Both the position numbers and the translations under genes were made by a program. 64,000 nt of DNA from Nocardia jejuensis NBRC 103114 (GTDB lineage: Bacteria > Actinomycetota > Actinomycetes > Mycobacteriales > Mycobacteriaceae), in the NCBI RefSeq assembly GCF_001613145.1, contig NZ_BDBU01000010.1:62001-126000 (forward strand). Direction: 5' to 3'. The notes under the pieces are model-generated. The model did no database searches. It had not been told where the DNA came from and saw only the letters and a program-made list of their open reading frames with translations. Within the stretch, counting starts at the first letter, position 1. Each line of letters begins with the position of its first letter. Positions 1 through 8,610 of this stretch are shown here, one piece after another.

Positions 1-718
1 CGAATTCCAGGCCGCGCCCGACCTGGCCGAGAACGGCGGCGTCGGAGACCTCGCAGTCGGTGAACTTCACCTCGCAGTGCCCGCCGGGGGCGCTGGTGTG
101 ATCCAGGGTCGGCATCCGCCGCCCGACCTTCAGGCCCGGGTTGTCCTGATCGACCAGGAACATGGTGGGGCCGTCGGGGGTCATCGCCACGCAGATGGTG
201 AAGGCCGCGCCGTTCGCGCCGGTGGTGAAGTGCTTGTCGCCGTTGATGACCCAGCCGGTGTCGGTCTCCTGCGCGACGGTCGCCAGCATGCGCGGATCCG
301 AGCCGGCGCCGGGGGCCGGCTCGGTCAGCGCGATGGCCGAACGGACCTCGCCCGAGGCCAGCGGGGCCAGATAGCGGGCGCGCTGCTCCTCGTTCGCGAC
401 ATGCGCGAGCAGGTGGATATTGCCGTCGTCGGGGGCCCAGGCATTGACCGCGAGCGGTCCGAGCAGGCTCGCCCCGGCGGCCTCGAGCACCTGCGCCTGA
501 GCGCGGGTGTCCAGTCCCAGACCTCCGTACTCCGGAGGGGAGAGGGGACCGAAGACTCCGGCCTCCTTGGCCTTGTTCTGCAGGTCCAGGCGAAGCGCGT
601 CATCGGTGACGCGGCCGTCGACCACCACCTCGCGCTCCACCGGAATGACGTGGTCGACAACGAACTGCCTGGTCTTCTCGACCAGTTCTGCCACGGTGCT
701 TTCAGCCACAGCGCTCAT
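1..718 (-). CDS. Acyl-CoA dehydrogenase, N-terminal part (runs off the left edge)
   Basis: An open frame runs leftward from the ATG at 718 to the window edge without a stop, giving about 239 residues. The N-terminus is MSAVAESTVAELVEKTRQF. The helical N-terminal domain is followed by the FAD-site signature SAIALTEPAPGAGSDPR (about residues 130-146) and then GWVINGDKHFTTGANGAAF, as in acyl-CoA dehydrogenases. Enzymes of this family oxidise acyl-CoA to 2-enoyl-CoA with FAD and pass electrons to ETF. The C-terminal domain with the catalytic base lies outside the window, so substrate class cannot be judged. It is divergent from the PDR/VanB reductase at 862. The opposite-strand frames over this stretch are shadows. 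Confidence 0.88.
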   Translation of the reverse strand, partial: MSAVAESTVAELVEKTRQFVVDHVIPVEREVVVDGRVTDDALRLDLQNKAKEAGVFGPLSPPEYGGLGLDTRAQAQVLEAAGASLLGPLAVNAWAPDDGNIHLLAHVANEEQRARYLAPLASGEVRSAIALTEPAPGAGSDPRMLATVAQETDTGWVINGDKHFTTGANGAAFTICVAMTPDGPTMFLVDQDNPGLKVGRRMPTLDHTSAPGGHCEVKFTDCEVSDAAVLGQVGRGLEF

Positions 719-861
719 GGGGCCAGTCTCGGGCCGGGGCAGTGTATCGGGTCCGGGCGATAGTCAATCTCGATCGGGCGAATCGTGTCCCGCTACCGGC
801 GCACGAAAGCAATCGCGCTCGTCCAGGGTGAGGGCGACGCTGATTCCACCGAGGGGATGCG

Positions 862-1788
862 ATGACCGAGCTGACAGTCCTGGTTACCGATCGACACGAC
901 GAGGCCGAGGGAGTGTTCTCCCTGGACCTGTCGGCGGTCGGCGACGCCGGGCTTCCACAGTGGTCACCGGGCGCTCACATCGACGTGAGCGTGGGCGCCG
1001 CCGGGGTGCGGCAGTACTCGCTGTGCGGTGATCCCGCCTCGGATCACTGGCGCATCGCGATCCTGCACGACCCGGCCGGCCGGGGCGGTTCGGACCATCT
1101 GTTCCGGACCGCTCTGCCCGGTACCCGGCTTCAGGTGTCGCTGCCGCGCAACAATTTCGAGCTGCGGGACAGCGAGGAGTACGTGTTCGTCGCGGGTGGG
1201 ATCGGGATCACGCCGATCCTGCCGATGCTCGTCGCGGCCGAGCGCGCGGGCCGGACCTGGACCCTGTACTACGGGGCGCGGACCCGCGCACACCTGGCGT
1301 TCGCGGCGGACTTGCGGCGATACTCCCGGGTGCGGCTGGTCCCGCAGGACGAGGCCGGGCTGCTGCCGCTGGCGGAGATCTTCGGCGAGCACTCCGGGGC
1401 CACGGTGTACTGCTGCGGTCCGGAGCCGATGCTCGCCGCGGTCGAAACCGAGGGTGCGCGAGCGGGTTCGGAGGTTCGGACCGAGCGCTTCACCGCGCGG
1501 ATCGTGGACACCGCGGCCGATCGCGAATTCGAGGTCAGGCTCGCGATCGACGGGCGTTCGCTGCCGATACCGGCGGGACGCTCGATCGTGGACGTGCTCG
1601 AGAGCGCGGGCATCACGCTCATCACCTCGTGCCGGGAGGGCACCTGCGGAAGCTGTGAGACGGCCGTGCTCGAAGGCGTTGTGGAGCATCGGGATTCGGT
1701 GCTCACCGCACAGGAGCGCGAGAGCGGCAGGACCATGCTGCCGTGCGTCTCGCGCGCCCGCTCGGAGGTACTGGTCCTGGACCTCTGA
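862..1788 (+). CDS. PDR/VanB-family ferredoxin reductase-type oxidoreductase
   Basis: A 308-residue protein with the order seen in phthalate dioxygenase reductase and vanillate demethylase VanB: a flavin-binding barrel with RQYSLCGDP (50-58), an NAD-binding domain opened by AGGIGITPILPML (111-123), and a C-terminal plant-type 2Fe-2S domain. Its cluster cysteines are C257, C262, C265 and C295 (CREGTCGSC, then LPC). Such proteins take electrons from NADH and pass them to a Rieske oxygenase or other oxygenase. No oxygenase subunit lies next to it, so the partner is unknown. The nearest candidates in the window are the P450s, which is only a guess. The start is the ATG at 862, after GAGGGGATGCG. 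Confidence 0.88.
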   Translation: MTELTVLVTDRHDEAEGVFSLDLSAVGDAGLPQWSPGAHIDVSVGAAGVRQYSLCGDPASDHWRIAILHDPAGRGGSDHLFRTALPGTRLQVSLPRNNFELRDSEEYVFVAGGIGITPILPMLVAAERAGRTWTLYYGARTRAHLAFAADLRRYSRVRLVPQDEAGLLPLAEIFGEHSGATVYCCGPEPMLAAVETEGARAGSEVRTERFTARIVDTAADREFEVRLAIDGRSLPIPAGRSIVDVLESAGITLITSCREGTCGSCETAVLEGVVEHRDSVLTAQERESGRTMLPCVSRARSEVLVLDL

Positions 1789-1857
1789 GGCGGCGAAAGA
1801 CGCTGTCCCCTCGCGAAATCACGCATCCAAGCCGTGCGCGTACTTCCACGCGCCGTA

Positions 1858-1918
1858 TCCCCGCCCGGGGAGACACCCGACCCCGTCCGGGGAATTGCCA
1901 TGACCCCATCCGGGGAAT
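1858..1918 (+). promoter_or_regulatory. Three phased CCCC-N4-GGGG palindromes upstream of the secreted protein gene
   Basis: Three copies of a 12-bp near-palindrome (CCCCGCCCGGGG at 1859-1870, CCCCGTCCGGGG at 1881-1892, CCCCATCCGGGG at 1904-1915) follow one another at 22-23 bp, about two helical turns. The last two share the longer core GACCCC(G/A)TCCGGGGAAT. They end 25 bp before the ATG at 1943. Regular phasing suggests a multi-site operator. The protein that binds is unknown. Confidence 0.45.
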
Positions 1919-1942
1919 GACACAGAGAGAGAAAAGTACACG

Positions 1943-2641
1943 ATGAGGAAGACTGTCGCGGCGTCCGCGCTGCTCGCCGCCGCACTGTGCGTCACCGCCG
2001 GAACCACCGGCACGGCGCAGGCGGACCAGCCCGGCGTTGTGAACTACACGTCCACCAATACCGCCACGACGACGACCATCACCACCGACGCGGGCTCCAT
2101 CGGAGTCGAGGACGGCGTCCTGAAGATCAAGGCCGCCGACGGCACCGTCGTCGCGGGCACGGCGCTGTCCTTCCGCGTCGACGAGTTCGAATTCCCGATC
2201 GCCGCCGAGATCGGTGACCGCACCGCCGTGCTCACCCCGCAGCTGGATCTGCAGCACGCCACCTACAAGCCGGTCGCGCTGCCCTTCGAGAACCAGGCTC
2301 CCTGGAAGAACGACTACGACCGTGAGCAGGCGGCCTGGAGCCGTATGACCACCACCATCTCCGCGGGCGCCACCATCGGCACCCTGGTCGGCGGCATCGC
2401 CGGTGCGGCAGTCGGCTGCGTCCTCGGCGGCGCCACCGGCGCGGTCCTCACCGGTGCGCTCTCGGCCATGTTCGGCGCGCTGCCGGGCGCCATCGTCGGC
2501 TGCATCGCCGGCGTCAGCGTCATCGGCTTCCTGGGCACCCTCGTCGGCCAGGTCCTCGTGACCGCGCCGGTCGCGATTCTGGCTGCGGTGCAGTACTTCA
2601 CCACCATCAACCAGCCGATGCCCAACACCCCGGCCAAGTAA
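1943..2641 (+). CDS. Secreted glycine-zipper protein, unknown function
   Basis: A 232-residue protein with a clear signal peptide (positive MRKTVAASALLAAALCVTA, cleavage probably after TAQA near residue 28). A polar middle region of about 110 residues follows. The C-terminal third is a glycine-zipper stretch (ATIGTLVGGIAGAAVGC, GGATGAVLTGALSAMFG, GAIVGCIAGVSVIGFLG) that could form a tightly packed membrane hairpin. It resembles in layout the two secreted proteins at 60446 and 61403, with little identity outside the glycine-rich part. The start is supported by the purine-rich GAGAGAGAAAAG before the ATG. Role unknown; an envelope or membrane-associated protein is likely. A strong terminator follows at 2702. 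Confidence 0.75.
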   Translation: MRKTVAASALLAAALCVTAGTTGTAQADQPGVVNYTSTNTATTTTITTDAGSIGVEDGVLKIKAADGTVVAGTALSFRVDEFEFPIAAEIGDRTAVLTPQLDLQHATYKPVALPFENQAPWKNDYDREQAAWSRMTTTISAGATIGTLVGGIAGAAVGCVLGGATGAVLTGALSAMFGALPGAIVGCIAGVSVIGFLGTLVGQVLVTAPVAILAAVQYFTTINQPMPNTPAK

Positions 2642-2701
2642 CTTCCCCACCGCCTCACCTGGGGGACAGACCCGGCGAAACCTCGCCCGGGGGACAGAAG
2701 G

Positions 2702-2735
2702 CCCCGTTCGGATCATCATCCGGGCGGGGTCTTTG
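2702..2735 (+). terminator. Rho-independent terminator after the secreted protein gene
   Basis: Ten-base-pair stem (CCCCGTTCGG at 2702-2711 with CCGGGCGGGG at 2720-2729, including two G-U pairs), loop ATCATCAT, followed by TCTTTGT. It sits 60 bp past the stop of the gene at 1943-2641. Confidence 0.75.
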
Positions 2736-3001
2736 TCGTGCGGCCGTTCTGGCCGTGTGGCCGTCTGCCGTGCGGGCTTTGTCGAATCCGGATCGTCGGC
2801 GCAACGGTTCGGCCGCGCCCCGCAGCGGGTGAGGATGGACAGTTTGTGGGGCGTGACGCCCTCGAGGGCGTCTCGCACGGCGACGGTGCGGGGTGAGCTT
2901 CTCGGACTTCGCGCGCGGCAACCCGTGCAATCGCCCACGAAGTCTCGGGCCGTTCGAAGACTCGGGCCGTTGATCCAAGCGCCGGGCGACAGTGCGGGCG
3001 T
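2736..3001. other. Non-coding gap with an 18-bp perfect palindrome
   Basis: No convincing gene is seen between the terminator and the convergent P450 stop at 3002. The only notable element is the perfect palindrome GACGCCCTCGAGGGCGTC at 2855-2872, too short-looped for an ordinary hairpin and more like a dimeric-protein site. A plus-strand open frame that enters the P450 here has no family resemblance. Confidence 0.4.
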
Positions 3002-4507
3002 TCAGTTTCCCAGGCGCACAGGAAGATTCAGCAGACCACGGATCAGGGTGCTGGACTGCCACTGCGGCGTGGTCGCGGTGGGGGCGAGAGCCAGACTCGG
3101 AAAGCGTCGCAGTAGTGCGGTGAACGCGATGCGGGCTTCGAGGCGGGCCAGGGGCGCGCCGAGGCAGAAGTGGATGCCGTGGCCGAAAGCCAGGTGACCG
3201 GTGGTGTCGCGGTTCGGATCGAGGCCGTCGGGGGACGGGTAGCGCCGCGGGTCGCGATTGGCGGCGGCGAGGGCGATGTAGACGAGCTCCCCGGCGGGAA
3301 TCTCGGTGTCGCCGAACGTGATCGGGGCGGTGGTGAAGCGGACGGTGGACATGTTGACCGGGCCGTCGTAGCGCAGGAATTCCTCGACGGCGGCCGGGAT
3401 CGCGTCGGGGTCGGCGGCCAGGGCGCGCAGGCGGTCGCGGTCCCGAAGGAGCGCGAGGGTGCCGTTGGCGATGAGGTTGACCGTGGTCTCGTACCCCGCG
3501 ACCAGAAGCAGGAAGGCCATGGCGACCAGTTCGGGATCGGTGAGAGCGTCCCCGCCGTCCTCGTCCACCGCGGGCGTGATCAGGGCCGAGAGCAGATCCT
3601 CGCCGGGGTGGGCGCGCTTGTCCTGGATCAGGCGGGACAGGAACGCGGCCATGGCGGTGGTGGCGGCGGCGCGCTCCCGTTCGAGCCCGGCCACGCCGAC
3701 GAGCGCCTGGGTCCATTCCTGGAAGGTGTCGCGGTCCCGCATCGGCACGTCCAGCAGCTCGCAGATCACCGTGATCGGCAGCGGCACAGCGAATTCGCGC
3801 AGCAGATCGACCTCGAGCTCGGTTCCGGCTCCGGTCTCGACTACGGCTCCGGTCTCGACTACGGCTCCGGTCTCGACTACGGCTCCGGTCTCGACTACGG
3901 CTCCGGCCTCGACTACGGCTCCGGTCTCGACCTCGGCTCCGGCCTCACTCCCGGCGCTGGATCCGGCGTCGGAATCGATCTCGGACTCGGTCTCGACTCT
4001 GCCGTAGACCTGTTCCCCGGCCGTGACATCGACTCGTTCTCGGGCCCCGAGGTCGGTCTGCTTCCCGCCCTCGGCGTCGACCCGAGCCGCGTGTGCGGTC
4101 ATGGCATCGAGCAATGACTCGGTGATCGCCTCGATGCGGGGTTGCAGGGCAGCCATTCGGCGTGCGGTGAATGCCTTGCTCACCAGTTTGCGCAGCCGAG
4201 TGTGCTCGGGCGGATCGGTGTTGAGCATGTGCGTCAACAGCGCGAGGGCCCGTGGGTCGGACGGAGCCACCTGCTTCTTCGCGCTCAGCAGCCGATCGAT
4301 GCTGCGGGCGTCCTTGTGCAGGCTCGGCTCGGACAGGGCGGCCCGGCCCTCGGCGTGACCGAGGATCACCCAGCGGATCACGCCGTCGGGGAAGCGGACT
4401 CGCCGGACGGGGCCGTGGTCGCGCCAGCGGCGGTAGTGCGCGTGCGGATCGGCGAAGAAGTCCGCCCCGACGGTTTCGATCCGATCCGGCGCCTCGATAT
4501 CGACCAT
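3002..4507 (-). CDS. Cytochrome P450 with a repetitive acidic insertion
   Basis: A 501-residue bacterial class I P450. I-helix AGYETT, ExxR within VEEFLRYDGPV, and heme ligand C448 in [17 protein letters not shown] are all present. Typical relatives are about 400-410 residues. The excess is one insertion at about residues 145-231, between the helix ending DAMTAHAARVD and the strand/helix EVDLLREFAVPLPITVICE. It is acidic and Gly/Ala/Val-rich and holds about six copies of the hexapeptide VVETGA, coded by an 18-bp tandem repeat at 3827-3952. The frame is kept through the insert, so the protein may still fold with a surface loop. The substrate is unknown. It is divergent from the thioesterase at 4663, whose N-terminus carries a different tandem repeat. 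Confidence 0.9.
   Translation of the reverse strand: MVDIEAPDRIETVGADFFADPHAHYRRWRDHGPVRRVRFPDGVIRWVILGHAEGRAALSEPSLHKDARSIDRLLSAKKQVAPSDPRALALLTHMLNTDPPEHTRLRKLVSKAFTARRMAALQPRIEAITESLLDAMTAHAARVDAEGGKQTDLGARERVDVTAGEQVYGRVETESEIDSDAGSSAGSEAGAEVETGAVVEAGAVVETGAVVETGAVVETGAVVETGAGTELEVDLLREFAVPLPITVICELLDVPMRDRDTFQEWTQALVGVAGLERERAAATTAMAAFLSRLIQDKRAHPGEDLLSALITPAVDEDGGDALTDPELVAMAFLLLVAGYETTVNLIANGTLALLRDRDRLRALAADPDAIPAAVEEFLRYDGPVNMSTVRFTTAPITFGDTEIPAGELVYIALAAANRDPRRYPSPDGLDPNRDTTGHLAFGHGIHFCLGAPLARLEARIAFTALLRRFPSLALAPTATTPQWQSSTLIRGLLNLPVRLGN
3827..3952. repeat. 18-bp tandem repeat inside the P450 gene
   Basis: Unit GGCTCCGGTCTCGACTAC (plus strand) starts at 3827, 3845, 3863 and 3881 as identical copies, then at 3899 with one change, 3917 with a changed end, and a decayed copy at 3935. 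It codes on the minus strand for VVETGA. Identical central copies with decayed edges point to recent slippage or unequal exchange. Confidence 0.95.
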
Positions 4508-4662
4508 GTCGCGACGCTATCGGTCGGTGACCGCGATGCGCCCGGCGGCTGGCAGTGTCGATCAGCCGATCGGAGATGGGAATGGAAACCCTTGTGGCCA
4601 TGTGGAATTCACTCCCCGCTGATCGAATGGCCGCACACTCGATCGGCAGGGAGGAAGATTCC

Positions 4663-5280
4663 ATGACCAGCACCGATGCTCGACCGGAGACTGAACTCGA
4701 GGAGCGCGCGGCGCTCGAGCAGACTGTGCTCGAGGAGGGCGTGCTCGAGGAGGCTGTGCTCGAGGAGGGCGTGCTCGAGGAGGCTGTGCTCGAGGAGGGC
4801 GTGCTCGACGAGGCTGTGCTCGACGAGACCGTGCTCGACGAGACCGTGGCCAAGCGCGTGAACGAGCTCACCGCGGTGTTCGAGCGTGGTTTGCAGGAGA
4901 ATCTCGGCGTCGGCGCGTCCCTCGGGATCCGGCTGGTCAGCGCTGGCGACGGCTGCACCAAGTACTACCTGGATCCGAATCCGGCGACCATCAACGCCAT
5001 GTTCACCGTGCACGGCGGCGTCATCGCCACCCTCATGGACACCGCCATGGGCAGCGCGGTATTCACGAAACTGCCCGACGGCGTGGCCTATACGACGCTG
5101 GAGTTCAAGGTGAACTTCATTCGCGCGGTCACGATGGACGGCTCCCGGCTCACCTGCGACGCCACCGCCGTGCACGTCGGCCGTCGCACCGCCACCGCCG
5201 AGGGCCGGATCACCGACGCCGCAGGCAAACTCATCGCGCACGGCTCCACCACCGTGCTCGTCCTGGGCCCCGGCAACTGA
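4663..5280 (+). CDS. PaaI-type hotdog thioesterase with a pentapeptide-repeat N-terminus
   Basis: Taken from the ATG at 4663, because GGGAGGAAG lies 7 bp before it; an upstream start at 4555 has no such site. The protein is 205 residues. The C-terminal 140 residues form a PaaI/4HBT hotdog domain with HGGVIATLMDTAMGSAV and YTTLEFKVNFIRAV, so it probably hydrolyses an acyl-CoA or aryl-CoA. Residues 22-61 are eight copies of VL(E/D)E(G/A/T), giving a strongly acidic, likely helical or disordered tail. Related enzymes are about 140 residues long, so the tail is an addition. It is divergent from the P450 at 3002-4507 with a 155-bp spacer. Confidence 0.85.
   Translation: MTSTDARPETELEERAALEQTVLEEGVLEEAVLEEGVLEEAVLEEGVLDEAVLDETVLDETVAKRVNELTAVFERGLQENLGVGASLGIRLVSAGDGCTKYYLDPNPATINAMFTVHGGVIATLMDTAMGSAVFTKLPDGVAYTTLEFKVNFIRAVTMDGSRLTCDATAVHVGRRTATAEGRITDAAGKLIAHGSTTVLVLGPGN
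4726..4845. repeat. 15-bp tandem repeat at the 5' end of the thioesterase gene
   Basis: Eight head-to-tail 15-bp units of the form GTGCTCGAGGAGGGC, alternating GGC/GCT endings in the first five copies (a 30-bp higher-order unit) and drifting to CTCGACGAG in the last three. All are in frame and code for VL(E/D)E plus Gly, Ala or Thr. Confidence 0.95.
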
Positions 5281-5314
5281 GTGCCGGTTCACAGATCCCG
5301 GAGGGCCGGGCCGT

Positions 5315-8300
5315 TCACCCTTCCGCTCGCGCGAACCGCAGCGTGACGAGCTGGAAGGGGCGCAACGACAGCCGAACGCCCGTGCCCTCCGGGCTCGCCG
5401 GGGGGTCCCCGTCCAGCGGGCGCTCCAGCAGGTCGCAGACCTGGAACCCGGCATGTGCGAAGCCGACGGTCACCAGCGCCGACGCGCGACCGCCGAGCGA
5501 TTCGTACACCCGCAGCACCACATCGCCGCTCCCGTCGTCCGCGAGTTTCACCGCACTGGTGACCACGGCGTCGTCGTCGATGACGAACAGCGGCGCGACC
5601 GCGTGCGCGACACCCGGCGCGACAACCGAATCCGGCCGCGTGAGGTTGATGCGGTAGCCCTCGCGCACGGCATCACCGATCGAGGCACCGGGGACCAGCG
5701 TGTGCCGGAATCGATGCGCGCCGTGATCGGTTTCCGGATCCGGAAAGCGCGGGGCGCGCAACAGCGACGCCCGCACCGTCGTGGTTGTTCCGCCGCCCGC
5801 GCGCACGGTGCGCGTGACGTCGTGGCCGTAGGTCGAATCGTTCACCAGCGCCACGCCCCAGCCCGGTTCGCCGAGGTGCACGAACCGATGGTTGCACGCC
5901 TCGAACTTCGCCCACTCCCAGCTGGTATTGGTGTGCGTCGGCCGGAACAGATGCCCGAACTGCGTCTCGGAGGCGTAGCTCCCGGCGTGAATGTCCAGCG
6001 GGAAGGCCAGTTTCAGGAACTTCTCGCTCTCGTGCCAGTCGACGCGAGTGTCGATCTCGAGTCCGCGCGCACCCGGCCGCAGCGTGAGCGTCTGCTCGAC
6101 GGAAGAAGATCCGAACGTGCGACCGACGCGCACCACAGCCGAGCCGTCCGCCTCGGGCGAAGCGACCGATTCGGCGGCCCGGGCGGACACCGCCGACGCG
6201 GGCGAGTCCGCCGCCGGAGTCGGCTCTGCCTGTCGGGCCGACTCCGCGGGTGCGTTCGTGCTCTGCGATGCGCCCTGCTGTGCCGATGCGTGGGACGTGG
6301 GTGGAGCCGCCGAACGGCGCGCGGCTGCGGAATCCGCCGAATCCGTCGAATGTATGCCCGCGACAACGTAATCCGCGTCGGTGAGGTCGGTGACTCGGTT
6401 GCGGTAGAACAGATCGACGTCCCAGGCGTCCCAAGCGTTGGGGTAATCGGGGTGCAGTTGCAGCAGGTTCGCCGGGGAGTCCGGGGGCAGGGTTTCGCGC
6501 CGGTGCTCGAGATCGAGGATCGAGACGATCAGGCCGTGCGCGTCGATTTCGACGTGCAGCAGGCCGTTGTCGAGGACGAATCCGCCGCCGGTGCGCTCGG
6601 CGACCGCGGCCGGTGCGGCGGTGGTCGGTACGGCCGCGCCGCCGGCCGGGATCGAATCCCATTCGTGGGGTGTGGAATTGAACAGGTTCGGGCCCGGCTG
6701 CTCCCCACCGAGAGCCCATCGGGTCCGGTCGATGAGAGCGGTCAGTTCCCGCGCCACCGCCGCGTGGGTCTGTTCGGCCTCGCGGTGCACCCAGGCGATC
6801 GACGAGCCGGGCAGGATGTCGTGGAACTGATGCAGCAGCACCGTTTTCCAGACCCGGTCCAGGGTGTCGTAGGGGTACTCGAGATTCGCGCGGACCGCCG
6901 CCGTCGCAGCCCACAGCTCGGCCTCGCGCAACAGGTGTTCGCTGCGCCGGTTGCCCTGCTTGGTGTTCGCCTGGCTGGTCAGGGTGGCGCGGTGCAACTC
7001 CAGATACAGCTCGCCGACCCAGACCGGCGGGGTACGGTACTCGGCCTCGGCCCTGGTGAAGAAGTCGGCCGGGGTGTCCCACCGCACCTTCGGGGCGCCC
7101 TCGAGGTTCCGCATGCGGGCCGCGCGGGCGATCATCTCGCGCGTCGTGCCGCCACCGCCGTCGCCGTAACCGGTCGGGGCCAGCGACATCGAGGCTCGGC
7201 CCTTCTCCTTGAAATTCTTTGCCGCGTGCGCGATCTCGCGAGGGGACATGGAGCAGTTGTAGGTGTCCACCGGCGGAAAGTGGGTGAAGATCCGGCTGCC
7301 GTCGATGCCCTCCCACAGGAAGGTGTGGTGCGGGAACTGGTTGGTCTGACTCCAGGAGATCTTCTGGGTCAGCAGCCATCGAGATCCGGCCGCCTTGATG
7401 ATCTGGGGGAGCCCGGCGGCGAAACCGAAGGTGTCCGGCAGCCAGGCCTCCTGATTCTCGATGCCGAACTCGTCCAGGAAGAACCGCTTGCCGTGTACGA
7501 ACTGCCGGGCCATCGCCTCGGAGCCGGGCATATTGGTGTCCGCTTCCACCCACATGCCGCCCGCGGGCACGAAACGTCCCTCGGCCACAGCCTGTTTCAC
7601 CTTCGCGTAGACCTCGGGCCGATGCTGCTTGATGAAGTCGTACTGCGCGGCCTGGGACATGGCGTAGACGAACTCGGGCTCCACGGCCAGCAGCGCGGTC
7701 ATGTTCGAGGTGGTGCGGGCGACCTTGCGGACCGTCTCGCGCAGCGGCCACAGCCACGCCGAGTCGATGTGCGCGTGCCCGACCGCGGAGATCGTGTGCG
7801 CCGACGCGATCGCGGGCGCGGCCAGCACCTCGCTCAGGCAGGCGCGCGCCGCGGCGGCGGTCTCGTTCACATGCCACAGATCCACCGCGTCCAGCGCTCG
7901 TTCGATGGCGCGCACGATGTCGTAGCGGCGTGCGGGGTCCTCGGGCATCTCGTGCATGAGCTCGCCCAGTACCTCGAGGTCGCGCACCAGCTCCCAGACC
8001 ACCTCGTCGAACACCGCGAGATCGAGCCGCCCCAGCCGGTATCGCGGTTCGCTCCCGGCGGTCGAGGTGTCACCGAGATCGTTGGGCGAGAACGGAATCT
8101 GCGGATTCGAGGCGGCCTCGACGTGCCAGAGCACCCGCTCCCCGCCCCGCACCGGTGACCCCACCCGCACCCACTGGCTCTGCGGGTGCAGACCTTTCAC
8201 CGGCGATCCGTCCGGCAGATACACCAGAGCTTCGCACTGGAAACCGGTCGCTCCCGGGTCGAAGCCGATATCGATGATCGCCTCGACGGTCTTTCCGGCC

Positions 8301-8539
8301 CAGTTCGCGGGCACCTCGCCCTCGACGGTGAACCAGCTGGTTCCCCACGCCGCACCCCAGCGCGCCCCGGATTCGATGGGCGTGCGCGGGGCCGCCAGTC
8401 CTTCGGCGACCGGTACCGGCTCGTCCGGCGCGACCCATACCGAGGCTCGCAGCGGCACCGATTCCGGGTAGATCGCCGGACGAATCCGGTCCATCACGCG
8501 ACCGAGCCTGCCCTCGATCAACCGGCGGTCATCGTGCAT
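5315..8539 (-). CDS. GH38 alpha-mannosidase
   Basis: A 1074-residue glycoside hydrolase family 38 enzyme, which removes alpha-linked mannose from mannans or glycoproteins. The N-terminal catalytic domain shows SAVGHAHIDSAWLWPLRET, with the metal-binding His and Asp, and the nucleophile-region motif AWLPDTFGFAAGLPQI. The middle and C-terminal domains follow (LHRATLTSQANTKQGNRRSE, then the beta-rich end with LRPFQLVTLRF). Relatives are about 1000 residues; the extra length is a Ser/Ala/Pro-rich low-complexity insert at about residues 727-805. No signal peptide is seen, so it is probably cytoplasmic and may recycle mannose from glycans or storage polymers. It is convergent with the thioesterase ending at 5280. 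Confidence 0.92.
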   Translation of the reverse strand: MHDDRRLIEGRLGRVMDRIRPAIYPESVPLRASVWVAPDEPVPVAEGLAAPRTPIESGARWGAAWGTSWFTVEGEVPANWAGKTVEAIIDIGFDPGATGFQCEALVYLPDGSPVKGLHPQSQWVRVGSPVRGGERVLWHVEAASNPQIPFSPNDLGDTSTAGSEPRYRLGRLDLAVFDEVVWELVRDLEVLGELMHEMPEDPARRYDIVRAIERALDAVDLWHVNETAAAARACLSEVLAAPAIASAHTISAVGHAHIDSAWLWPLRETVRKVARTTSNMTALLAVEPEFVYAMSQAAQYDFIKQHRPEVYAKVKQAVAEGRFVPAGGMWVEADTNMPGSEAMARQFVHGKRFFLDEFGIENQEAWLPDTFGFAAGLPQIIKAAGSRWLLTQKISWSQTNQFPHHTFLWEGIDGSRIFTHFPPVDTYNCSMSPREIAHAAKNFKEKGRASMSLAPTGYGDGGGGTTREMIARAARMRNLEGAPKVRWDTPADFFTRAEAEYRTPPVWVGELYLELHRATLTSQANTKQGNRRSEHLLREAELWAATAAVRANLEYPYDTLDRVWKTVLLHQFHDILPGSSIAWVHREAEQTHAAVARELTALIDRTRWALGGEQPGPNLFNSTPHEWDSIPAGGAAVPTTAAPAAVAERTGGGFVLDNGLLHVEIDAHGLIVSILDLEHRRETLPPDSPANLLQLHPDYPNAWDAWDVDLFYRNRVTDLTDADYVVAGIHSTDSADSAAARRSAAPPTSHASAQQGASQSTNAPAESARQAEPTPAADSPASAVSARAAESVASPEADGSAVVRVGRTFGSSSVEQTLTLRPGARGLEIDTRVDWHESEKFLKLAFPLDIHAGSYASETQFGHLFRPTHTNTSWEWAKFEACNHRFVHLGEPGWGVALVNDSTYGHDVTRTVRAGGGTTTTVRASLLRAPRFPDPETDHGAHRFRHTLVPGASIGDAVREGYRINLTRPDSVVAPGVAHAVAPLFVIDDDAVVTSAVKLADDGSGDVVLRVYESLGGRASALVTVGFAHAGFQVCDLLERPLDGDPPASPEGTGVRLSLRPFQLVTLRFARAEG

Positions 8540-8610
8540 GTGCGCTGACTCCCTTCGTGATCACGCCACTGTGTTCACCACACGCTGTCCACCACACGCC
8601 GTGTTCACCG

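Noticed and set aside
2733-3197. A plus-strand gene overlapping the P450 3' end
   Set aside because: No ribosome site or family resemblance, and most of its length is antisense to P450 coding sequence.
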